Below are positions 10,453 through 22,400 of a stretch of DNA of 64,000 bases, one piece after another; the first letter of the stretch is position 1; every line of letters starts with the position of its first letter. A model generated the notes under the pieces. That model did not search any database, was not told the DNA's origin, and saw only the letters and a program-made list of their open reading frames with translations. The position numbers and the translations under genes were made by a program. Source of the DNA: Polymorphospora lycopeni (GTDB taxonomy: Bacteria; Actinomycetota; Actinomycetes; Mycobacteriales; Micromonosporaceae); the NCBI RefSeq assembly GCF_042237075.1, contig NZ_JBCGDC010000009.1, positions 43,868 through 107,867 of the forward strand, given 5' to 3'.

Positions 10453-13400
10453 ATCTCGACCGTGATGGTGTCGGTGGACCCGGCGTCGGCCGGGCGTTGC
10501 CCGGGAATGCCGGGGGCGGGGCGGGTGCCGCCGACCAGCGAATAGACCAGCCGGTGCGACGTGTCCAGGTCGAACAGCGCGGCCAGCTCGTCGGTCTCCA
10601 GCGAGCCGATCCCGCACAGGCCGAGACCGTGGTCGGCGGCGGCCATCGTCAGCAGTTGGGCCATCGCACCCGCCTCGATGTTGCAGAAGGCCACGCTCTG
10701 CTCCGGGTAGAGCGGGTCGATCGCGGCCCGCTGCGCCACCAGGAACAGCGCGAACGCGGCGGACTCGAAGACCGGCCGGTTGACGAAGTAGTCGTAGGCG
10801 TCCGGGCTCAGCTCGCGCTCACCACCGAGCGCGACCAGCCGGTGCGTCGCCGGATCGTGGTAGTACGCCCCGCCCGGCACCCCGGTGATCCGGCCCGGCT
10901 TGACGTAGAGATACGTCTGCACCGGGTAGGTGCCGCCGGCCGAGCCGTACTGGAACTTCGCCCGGCCGTCCACCTGCCGCTGCGCCAGCGCGGCCAGGAG
11001 CAGGCCCAGCGCGTGCGCCGGCACCGGGTCCGCGCCGAAGCGGCGCACCGAGCGGTAGTCGGTGTAGCGGCGGGCGAATGCCGGGTCGGCCGGCGCGGCC
11101 AGCGCCACCTGCCCGGTGGCCGGCGGGAAGACCCGTCGGCCCTCGCCACGCGCCTTGAACTCGGCGCGGGCGGCCGGGTCGTCGACCACCGCCCGCTGCG
11201 CCCGCGCGACGACGGCCCGCTGGGCGACGTGCTCGCGATACATGCCGAGCAGGTCGGCCAGGGTGGGCTGGCGCATCAGCCGGGCCAGCTTCGGCCGGAA
11301 GCCCAGCTCGCCGGAGAGCGCGTTGGCGATCCGTACGATGTCGATCGACGTGGCGCCGAGCAGCAGCAGGTTGGCGTCCGGCGCGACGACCGGCACGTCG
11401 AGGATCTCGGTGACGATCTTCACCAGGCGGTCCTCGGCCGGGTCGTCGAGCACCAGCGCCGCGACCACGGGCACCGCCGACGGCCGGGGGTCAGGCAGTT
11501 GGCCCCGGTCGACCTTGCCGTTGGCCGACAGCGGCAACGCGTCGAGGAACGTGAACGACGCCGGCACCATGTACGCCGGCACCCGCCGCTCCAGGTGCTC
11601 GACCAGGACGGCGGCGTCGAGGGCGACGCCGTCGGGCACCACGTACGCGGCCAGCCGCTTGTCGGCCTGCGCCGCGCCGATCAGCCGCAGCGCCGCGGCG
11701 CGTACGCCCGGATGGCTCTCCAGCGCCGACTCGATCTCGCCCAGCTCGACCCGGTAGCCGTTGACCTTGACCTGGTCGTCCTCCCGGCCGAGGAACTCGA
11801 TCGAGCCGTCCGGTCGCAGCCGCCCCAGGTCACCGGTGCGGTAGAGCCGCTCACCGGTGACCGGATGGACCACGAAGCTGGCCGCGGTCGCCGCCTCGTC
11901 CCGCCAGTACCCCCGCGCCAGACCGATCCCACCGATGTAGAGGTGGCCGACGGCCCAGGTCGGCCGGGTACGCAGCGCCTCGTCGAGCACGTAGAACCGC
12001 TGGTTGGCCAGCGCCCGGCCGTACGGGATGCTGCGCCAGGCCGGGTCGACCTCGCCGATCGGGTGGTGGATCGACCAGATCGACGCCTCGGTGGCGCCGC
12101 CGAGACTGTGCACGTCGACGTCGGGCAGCAGCGCCCGCAGCCGCCCCGGCAGCGGGAGCGGAATCCAGTCACCGGACAGCATCACCAGGCGCAGCGACGG
12201 CGGCGGCGGGTGACCGCCCTCGGCGTGGTCGACCAGCATCCCGGCCAGGGCCGGCACCGAGTTCCAGACGCTGACCCGGTGCGTCCACGCCAGCTCCGAC
12301 CAGTGCACCGGGTCGCGGGCCAGCTCGGGATCGAGCGTCACGACCGCCGCACCGGCGGCGAGCGTGCCGAAGATGTCGAAGACGGAGAGGTCGAAGCTGA
12401 GCGCGGAGACGGCCAGCACCCGGTCGGCCGGCCCGACACCGAAGCGCCCGTTGACGTCGAGCAGGGTGTTGACCGCGCCCCGGTGGTCGATCATCACGCC
12501 CTTCGGGGTGCCGGTGGAGCCGGACGTGTAGATCACGTACGCCAGGTCGGTGTCGGCCACCGCGACCGGCCGCGGCTCCGGGCCGCCGGCACCGACCGTG
12601 GCCGCGTCGACCACCAGCTGCCCGACACCGTCGGGTACGGCGACCGGGGCCGGACCCACCAGGGCCAGTTCCGCCCCGGCCCGCTCCAGCACCCGGGCCA
12701 CCCGCTCCGCCGGCCAGTCCGGATCGACCGGCAGGTAGGCACCGCCGGCGTAGAGCACCGCCAGGGTGGCGACGACCTGCTCCCAGCCCCGGTCGAGCAG
12801 CACCGCGACGAGCTGCCCGGGACGTACGCCCCGGTCCTGCAGGCGACCGGCGAGCCGCCGCGCCTCGGTGCGCAGCGTCGCGTAGTCCAGCCGCCGGTCC
12901 GGGGCCAGCACGGCGGGCGCGGCCGGGGTCGCCAGCGCCTGCCGGTCGAACAGCTCGTGCATCAGCGGACCCGGGGCCGGCAGCGCGGCCGGTGCCGGCG
13001 GCGCCACCGGGCCGTCCACCGTGGTGTGCCAGGCGGCGGCGTCCGTGAGCCGGTCGAGCAGCGTCCGGTAGGCGGCGAACATCTCGGCGACCAGCCCGGC
13101 GGGGAACAGCTCGTCGATGCTGTCCCAGTTGAAGTGCAGCCGCCCGCCGGCCTCCAGGACCGTGTGGTCGATCCAGACCTGCGGCGTCTGGGTGATGCCG
13201 TGGACGACCTCACCGTTCAGCGCCGCCGGCAGACCGCTGTCACCGGACTCGGGCGCCAGCTCGCTCAGCGTGCTGTTGAAGACGACCGGCAGCGCGGCGT
13301 GCCGCGTCCCCCGGGCCCGCGCGAGTTCCCGGTTGACCCGTACGCCGCTGACCGCGGCGTGGTCGATGTCCTGCCACAACTGCTCCTGCACCGCGCGGGC

Positions 13401-16400
13401 CCGGGTCACGAAGTCGACCCCGGCCGGCACGTCGACCTCCACCAGCACCAGCGAGGTGAAGTCGCCGATCACCGCGTTGATGCCCGGATGCAGCGGCAGC
13501 CGGTTGAACAGCGGCAGGCTCAGCGTGAACCGGGACTGCCGGCTCCACCTGGCCAGCACCTGCGCGAACGCGGTCAGCAGCAGCACCGACGGGGTCACCC
13601 CGTAGCGGCCGGCCGCCGCCTTGAGCCGGCCCCACTGCTCGGCCGGCAGCACCTCGTCGTACCGGGTGAAACGCGGCCGCTCGACGCTCTCCGGCTGGCG
13701 TTCCAGCGGCAGCCCGGGCGCCGGCGCCAGCGTGCCGACCCGCTCCCGCCAGTAGGCGAGCGCCCGGTCGTAACGCGGCGTCCGGCGCAGCGCCCGCTCG
13801 GCCAGCACGTAGTCGCGGAAGCTCACCGTGAGCGGCGGCAGGTCGGCGTCCGGGTCGGCGTAGAGCAACCCCAGCTCGTGCTCCAGGATCTGCCCGCTGG
13901 CCGCGTCGACGATCAGCGCGTCGATGCTGACGTGCAGCCGCGCCTCCCCGTCGAGCAGCGTCAGCGCGAACTCGAACAGCGGCCACCGGCCGGCGTCGAG
14001 CAACTGGTGCGACATCCGCTCCCGGATCTCGGCCAGCCGCCGCCCGACGGTCTCCGGATCGAGCCCGCGCAGGTCGTGCCGGGCCATCGGGTACGACGGC
14101 ACGGTCGCCAGGACCCGCTGGGTGCCGTCGTGGAAGACCGCCCGCAGCATGTCGTGCCGGGCGATCAGCCGGTCCAGCGCACGCCTGAAGCGCTCCTCGT
14201 CGAACTCGCGCAGCCGCAACTCGCTGTAGCCGTGCGCGCCGACCCCACCGAGCTCGATCGTCGACTCGCGGCCGACCCAGTACGCCTCCTGGATGTCGGT
14301 GAGCGGAAACGGTTCGTGCCGGCCGGCCGGGTCGGGGGTGAGCGCCGGCAGGTCGACGACGGCGGGCGGGTCGTGCCGCGCCAGTTCGGCCACGAGGTCG
14401 GCCAGGACCGGCTTCTGGAAAAGAGTGCGCAGCGACAGTCCCGCCGCCATCCGCTGGTTCACGGCGTGGACGAGCCGGGTCGCCAGGAGCGAGTGCCCGC
14501 CCAGCGCGAAGAAGTTGTCGTACGCCCCGACCCGGTCGCGGCGCAGCACCTCGGCCCAGATTTCGGCCATCCGGGCTTCCCGGTCGTCGCGCGGCGCGAC
14601 GTAGGCGGTCGCGTCGTCCGCCTGCTCCGGGGCGCGCAGCGCCCGCCGGTCGAGCTTGCCGTTCGCGGTCAGCGGCAACCGGTCCAGCACCACCCACCGG
14701 GTCGGCACCAGATGCCCGGGCAACCGCCGGCGCAGGTGGTCGCGGGCCACCTCGGCGGTGACCTCGCCGGCCAGGTAGCCGACCAGGTGCGGGTCACCGG
14801 GCGAGTCCTCGCGCAGCAGCACCGCCGCCTCGCGTACGCCCGGCACGTCCCGCAGCGCGCTCTCGATCTCGCCCGGCTCGACCCGGAACCCACGTACCTT
14901 CACCTGGTCGTCGGCCCGCCCGGCGAACTCGATGGCGCCGTCGGCGCGCCGACGGACCAGGTCACCGCTGCGGTACATCCGCTCGCCCGGCCCGGCGAAC
15001 GGGTCGGGATGGAACCGGGTCGCCGTCAGGCCGGACCGGTCGAGGTAGCCGCGCGCCAGGCCGGTGCCGCCGATGTACAGCTCGCCGAGCACGCCGTCCG
15101 GCACCGGTTCGAGCCGCCCGTCGAGCACGTAGAGCCGGGCGCCCGCGATCGGGCGGCCGATCGGCGGCAGCGCCGGCCAGCTCGCCGCGTCGGCGGTGGC
15201 CAGCGCGAACTGGCTGACCACGTGGGTCTCGGTGGGCCCGTACTGGTTGTAGAGGTAATCGCCGCCGAGCCCGACCAGCAGGGCCCGGACGTCGTCGTTG
15301 ACCCGCAATGCCTCACCGGCGGTCACGATCTCGCAGCCCGGCGTGAGCGGGGCGACCGCCCCGGTGAGTCCGGCCATCTGGTGCAGCACCGCCGCCGGCA
15401 GGAACGCCCGCCGGACGCCCCGCTCGGCGATGAACCGGCGCAACCCGCCGAGGTCGCGACCGCGCTCCTCGTCCATCAGCACCAGCTCGCCGCCGTGGCA
15501 CAGGGTGCTCCAGATCTCCTGGAACGACACGTCGAAGCTGATCGAGGCGAACTGCAGCACCCGCTCCGGTGCCGGGCTGCCCGGGGCCGCGAAACGCAAC
15601 TGCCAGTCGACCAGGTTGTCGAGGCACCGCCAGGTCTGCGCCACCCCCTTCGGCTGACCGGTGGAGCCGGACGTGTAGATCACGTAGGCGAGGTGGTCGG
15701 GTCCGGCCGCCGGCTCCGGGGCGCCGGTCGGGTGCCCGGCCCAGCGCGACCGGTCGGCGTGGAGGTCGATTGCGGGCGGCGCGCCGGGGAGGTCGGCGAC
15801 GGCAGCGGTGTCGCCGGCGGTCAGCAGCAGGACCGGGGCGCTGTCGCGCAGCATGTACGCCAGCCGCTCGGCCGGGTAACCCGGGTCCAGCGGCACGTAC
15901 GCGCCACCGGCCCGGAGGATCGCGACCAACGCCACGACCAGCTCCGGTGAGCGGCGCAGGCAGACCGCGACCAGCGAGTCCGGACCGACTCCCCGCTCCC
16001 GCAGGTGGTGGGCGAGCTGGTTGGCGCGGCGGTCCAGTTCGGCGTAGCGCAGCGATCCGCCCTCGAACGAGACCGCCACGGCGTCGGGGGCGGTGCCGAC
16101 CCGGCTGTCGAACCGGGCCCGGATGTCCCGCTCGACCGGCGACGTACGGGCCTGGCGCAGCACCCGCTCCCGGTCCCGCTCGTCGAGCAGGGTCAGTTCG
16201 GCCACCGGGCGTTCGGGGTGGTCGGCCATCTGGGTCAGGACCCGGTGCAGGTAGCGGGTGTATCGGTGGGCGGTGTCGGTGTCGAACAGTGCGGTGGCGT
16301 ATTCGAGGCTGCCGGTGATCCGGCCGCCCTGCTCGGCCAGGGCGAGGACCAGGTCGAACTTGGCGCTCGTGTACGGGAACGGCAGCGCGGTGACCTCGAT

Positions 16401-19400
16401 GCCGGGCAGCGCCAGCTCGCCGTCCTCGTTGTTCTGCCAGGCGAACATCACCTGGAACAGCGGCGCGTGGGCGAGGCTGCGGGTGGGGTTGACGAGTTCG
16501 ACGACCTGTTCGAAGGGGAGGTCCTGGTGTTCGAGGGTGGTGAGGGAGAGGTCGCGGACGCGGTCGAGGAGTTGGGTGGTGGTGGGGTTGCCGGTGAGGT
16601 CGACGCGTAGGGCGAGGGTGTTGACGAAGAAGCCGATGAGGTCTTCGAGCTCGGCGCGGCGTCGGTTGGCGGTGGGGGTGCCGATGACCAGGTCGGTCTG
16701 GCCGGAGAGCCGGGACAGCACGATCGCCCAGCCGGTCAGCAGGGTCATGAACAGCGACCCGCCGTGCCGGGCACCGAGCGCCTTGAGGGCCGCCGTCAGG
16801 TCGGCGTCGAGGTCCAGCGCCAACTGGGCGCCGACGTGGTCCTGTTCGGCCGGCCGGGGGCGGTCGGTGGGGAGTTCGAGCAGGGCCGGCGCGTCGGCGA
16901 GGGCCTGTCGCCAGTAGGTCTCCTGCCGGGCGAGTACGCCGTCGGCGAGCCACTGCCGCTGCCAGGCGGCGTAGTCGGCGTACTGGATCGGCAGCGGCGG
17001 CAGCGGATCGGTGTCACCTCCGTGGAACGCGGTGTAGAGAACGCCGAGTTCCCGGGTGAGCACCCCCATCGACCAGCCGTCGGAGACGATGTGGTGCATC
17101 GTCAGCAGCAGCACGTGCCGGTCGGGGGCGAGCACGACCAGCCGGCCCCGGATCAGCGGCCCGGCCGCCAGGTCGAACGGTGTGGCGGCCTCGGCGGCCT
17201 GGAGTTCGGCCAGCCTGGCGACCGCTTCGGGGTGGCCGGTGAGGTCGTCGACGTGCAGGGTGAAGCCGGTGCCGGGCGGGTCGATGTGCTGGTGGGCGTC
17301 GGCGCCGTCGGCCACGATCCGGGTGCGTAGCACCTCGTGCCGGGCGACGAGCGCGTCGAGGGCCGCGGTGAGCGCCGACCGGTCGAGCCAGCCGTCGAGC
17401 CGCAACGCCATCGGCATGTGGTACGCCGGACCGACCCCGCCGAGGCGTTCGAGGAACCACAACCGCTGCTGCGCGAACGACAGCGTCAACGCACCGCCAC
17501 GGTCGACCGGACGGACCGGCGGCAGCACGTCGCGGCCGTCCGGCGTCATCCGCTCCACGAAGGCGGCCAGCACCGGGGCCGCGAACAGCGCCGCCGGGGA
17601 AACCTCCCGCCCCAACGCCTGCCGGATCTTCGACACCAGCCGCATGGCGAGCAGCGAGTGGCCGCCCAGCGCGAAGAAGTCGTCGTACCGGCCGACCCGC
17701 TCGATGCCCAGCACGTCGGCCCAGACCGCGGCGACCACCGTCTCCAGCAGGCCGACCGGCTCGACGTACCCACGCTGGCCGAACGCCTCCCCGTCCGGCG
17801 CCGGCAGCGCCGCCCGGTCGACCTTGCCGTTCGGCGTCAGCGGCCACGCCGCCAGCCGGACGAACGCCGCCGGCACCATGTAGTCCGGCAACTCGGCCGC
17901 CAGCCGGTCGCGCAGCACCCTGGCGCTCGGCGGCTGCCCGCCGCCACTCAGGTGGTAGGCGATGAGCCGCTGGTGGCCGCTGCTGTCCGGGCGGGCGACG
18001 ACGACCGCCTCCCGTACGCCCGGACAGCCGGCCAACCGCGCCTCGATCTCGCCGAGCTCGACCCGGAAGCCACGGACCTTCACCTGGAAGTCGTCGCGGC
18101 CGAGGAATTCCAACTGCCCGTCCGGCAGCCGGCGGCCCAGGTCACCGGTGCGGTAGAGCCGGTCACCGGGCATGAACGGGCTGACACCGAAGCGCTGCGC
18201 GGTCAGCTCGGGCCGGTTCAGGTAGCCCCGCGCCACCCCCGCGCCACCGATGTGGATCTCGCCGACCACCCCGGCCGGCACCGGCTCGCCGGCCGCGTCC
18301 AGGAGATAGACCCGTACGTTCGGCAGCGGCCGGCCGATCGGCAGGCAGGTCAGCGCGGCGACGTCGGCCACGTCGGCCGGAAGCGGGTAGCAGGTGCTGT
18401 CGACGGCTGCCTCGGTCACCCCGTACGCGTTGACGATCCGCACCCGCGGCCCGCACAACGCCCGCAGTTGTACGGCGTTCGCCGCCGTCCACGCGTCGGA
18501 GCCGCAGACCACCGTCTCCAGGCCGGCGAGGCTGCCGCCGACACTGTCCAGATAGCCCATCAGCGGGTTGAGCACCGCCGGCACGAAGTCGGCGAAGTCC
18601 ACGTCGTGCCGACGCAGCAGGGCGTACAGGCCGGGGCTGTCCAGCAGCAGCGGGCGCGGGCAGAGCACCAGCCGACCACCGAAGCCCAGGGCACGCACCA
18701 CGTCGGCGGTGAACACGTCGAAGGAGAAGCTGGCCATCTGCAGGTGCACCAGGCCGGGACGCAGGTCGAAGAGCCGTTCCCAGGCGGCGGCGACGGCCAC
18801 CAGCTGACCGTGCTCCACCATGACCCCGTTGGCGGCGCCGGAGGTGCCCGAGGTGTAGATGACGTACGCCAGGTGGTGCGCCGCCAGGCCGTCGACGACC
18901 GGGACGGTCACCGGCAGGTCCGCCCAGCCGGCCGCGTCGGCGTCGAGGTCGACGACCGGAACGTCCACACCGGACAGCGCGGCGCCCAGCCGGTCCCGGG
19001 CCGCACCGTGGGTCAACGCCACGACCGGCGTGGCGTCCCGCAGCATGTGGGTCAGCCTCTCGACCGGGTATGCCGGGTCCAGCGGAAGGTAGGCGCCGCC
19101 CGCCTTGAGCACCGCCAGCAGTGCGACCACCGTGTCGAGCGAGCGTTCGAGACAGATCGCCACCAGCCGGTCCGGCCCGACCCCGCGGTCACGCAGGTGG
19201 TGTGCCAACCGGTTGGCGCGCGCGTCGAGTTCGCCGTACGTCAGCTCGTGGTCGTCGAGGACCAGGGCGACCGCGTCCGGGTTCCGCGCCGCCCGCGCCT
19301 CGAAGAGATGGTGCAGGAGCCGCTGCGGCGGATACGGCACCGCCGTCTCGTTGCCGTCGGCGAGCAGCCGGTTCCGCTCGGCGGGCGGCAGCACGTCGAG

Positions 19401-22400
19401 CCGGTCCACCGCCGCGTCGGGCGCCCTTTCCAGCGTTTCGACCAGGGTCTCCAGCGCCCGTTCGACCATGGCGCAGACCCGGTCGGCGGCGACCTCGGCG
19501 GTGGCGGCGACCGTCAGGATGAAGTCGTCACCGAGGTCGTCGACGTCGAGCGCCAGCGGGTAGTTGCCGCGCTCCTCGGCGGCCAGGTAGGTGAAGATGT
19601 CGGCGCCGGCCGCCGGCGTGGTGTCCGGTTTCGCCAGCACCTCCGCGTGCCGGTAGTTGAGCAGGGCGGTGAACAGCGGAGCCGGCGGCGCGACCCCGCT
19701 GCACGACTGCGCGAGCGCCAGCGGCGCGTGCTCGTGCCGGATCAGCTCGGTCAGTGCCCCGTGGGTACGCAGCACGCAGTCCGCGGCGCCGGTGTCGGCG
19801 AGCGTCACCCGCAGCGGAAGCGTGTTGATGAACGGGCCGAGCACCCGGTCGCTGCCGGCGCCGCCCTGCATCCGGCCGAACAGCACGGTGCCGAACACCA
19901 CGTCCTGCCGGCCGCTGGCCCGGGCCAGCACCTGCCCCCAGGCGACGTGGAAGAGGCTGGTCACGCTGACCTGCAGGGCCTGGGCCCGGGCCCGCAACCG
20001 CACCGCCAACTCCGCGTCGACGCGTACCCGGGCGTCGCGCATGGTGCGGCCGTCGCCGTGGATGTCCAGCAGGCCGAACGGCGCGGTAGGCGCGTCGACG
20101 GTGCCGAGCATCCCGCGGAAGAAGCTCTCCTGCTCGATCCGGTCCACCCCGCGCCGGATCCGGGCCACGAAGTCGCGGAACGGCAGCGGCGCCGGCAACC
20201 GGTCGCCCAGCCCGGCCAGGTGCGCCCGGATCTCGGCGTTGAGCTGCTTGAGCGAGGTGTTGTCGTCGATGATGTGGTGGATCAGTTCGAGCGCCAGCCA
20301 CCTGCCGTCGCGCGGATCGCGGGCGACCAGCAGCCGCACCAGCGGCGCCTCGTGCAGCGACAGCCGGCCGTACCGCCGGTCGAAGTGCTCGCGCAGCTCC
20401 CGGCCCGGGTCGTCGCCCGCCGGGTCGAGTTCGATCTCCTCCACCGGCAGGGTCACCCGGCGCCACACCACCTGCACCGGCTCGTTGATCCCCTGCCACA
20501 CCACCGCCGTACGCAGGATGTCGTGCCGGGCGACCACGGCCTCCAGCGCGGCCCGGTAACGGTCCAGCCGCTCCCGGTCGGCGAAGGCGATGAGGCTGGT
20601 GACCAGGTACGGGTCGCCGTCGCGGGCCATCAGGTGGTGGAACAGGATCCCTTCCTGCATCGGGGCCAGCGGGTACACGTCCTGCACGTTCGGCGCCCCG
20701 CCGGGCACCGTGGCCACGATCGTGTCGATCTCCGACTGGGTCAGGTCGACCAGCGGCAGCAGGTCCGGCGTGATCCGGGCACAGCCGTCCGGGATCAGGT
20801 TGGGCGGCACCTCGACCTGGCCCGGCCCGGCCCCGACGGCGGCGGCCAGGTCGGTCAGGACCGGCGCCCCGAAGAGCACCCGTACGTCGGCGTCCATGCC
20901 CTGCCGGCGCATCCGCTCCAGCACCCGCAGCGCCAGCAGCGAGTGCCCGCCCAGCGCGAAGAAGTTGTCGTGCCGGCCGACCCGTTCGATGCCCAGCACC
21001 TCGGCCCAGATCCCGGCCAGCGCGATCTCCGTCGCGCCGACCGGCTCGGCGTAGTCGCGGGAGGCGAACGCCAGCCCGTCGGGTGCGGGCAGCGCCTTGC
21101 GGTCGAGCTTGCCGTTGGCGGTCAGCGGCCACTCGGCGATCCGCACGTACGCGGCCGGGACCATGTGTTCCGGCAGGACCCCGGACAGCCGGGTACGCAG
21201 CGCGTCGGCGGTCAGCTTGCGTACCGAGGCGGTGTAGTAGCCGACCAGCCGCGTTTCGCCCGTCGCGTCCGTCGTGGCCAGCACCACCGCCTCGCGTACG
21301 CCCGGAGTGGCGGCGAGCTGTGACTCGATCTCGCCCAGTTCGATCCGGAAGCCACGGATCTTCACCTGGAAGTCGTTGCGGCCGATGTATTCCAGGCTGC
21401 CGTCGGCCCGGTGCCGGACCAGGTCACCGGTCTTGTAGAGCCGGTCGCCGGCCTCGAACGGGCTGTCGAGGAAGCGTTCCGCGGTCAGCTCGGGGCGGTT
21501 GAGGTAGCCGCGCGCGACCCCCGCCCCGCCGACGTGCAGTTCGCCGACGACGCCGTGCGGCACCGGTTCGAGCCGCTCGTCGAGCACGTAGAGCCGCAGG
21601 TCGCCGATTGGTCCGCCGATCGGGCTGACTCCCGGCCGGTCGGCGTCGGCCGCCGTCAGCGGCCGGTACGTCACGTGCACCGTGGTCTCGGTGATGCCGT
21701 ACATGTTGACCAGTTCGGCGCGCCCGTTGCGGGGGTCGGCGTACCACGGCCGCAGCATCGCCGGGTCCAGCGCCTCGCCGCCGAAGACCACCGTACGCAG
21801 CGCGTGCGACCGGCCCGTCTCGGCCTGTGCCGCGATCAGGCTGCGGAACGCGCTCGGGGTCTGGTTGAGGACGGTGACGCCCTCGTCGCAGAGCAGCCGG
21901 TAGAAGTCGGCGGGCGAGCGGCTGGTCAGCCGGGGGACGACCACCAGCCGGCCGCCGTGCAGCAGCGCACCCCAGATCTCCCAGACGGAGAAGTCGAACG
22001 CGAAGGAGTGGAAGAGGCTCCACACGTCGGACGGGCCGAAGCCGAACCAGTGCGCGGTGGCCGAGAACAGCCGTACGACGTTGGCGTGCTCGACCATGAC
22101 GCCCTTGGGCCGGCCGGTCGAGCCGGAGGTGTAGATGACGTACGCGAGGTTGCCCGGGGTGAGGTCGACGGCCGGATCGGTGCACGGACGGTCCGCCCAG
22201 GCGGCGGGGTCGTCGAGGTCGATCACCGGCGCGGACGTCACGCCGTCGAGCACGGTCCGGGTCGCCGCGTGGGCGAGGACGACCGCCGGCGCGCTGTCGC
22301 CCAGCACGTACGCCAGCCGGTCGGCGGGATAGCCGGGGTCGAGTGGCACGTACGCGCCGCCGGCCTTGAGGACGGCAAGCAGGCCGACGATCATCTCGGT

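Noticed and set aside
6463..10545. Long plus-strand open frame of 1360 codons
   Set aside because: Antisense to the TE-containing NRPS, whose minus-strand frame has complete C, A, T and TE motifs.
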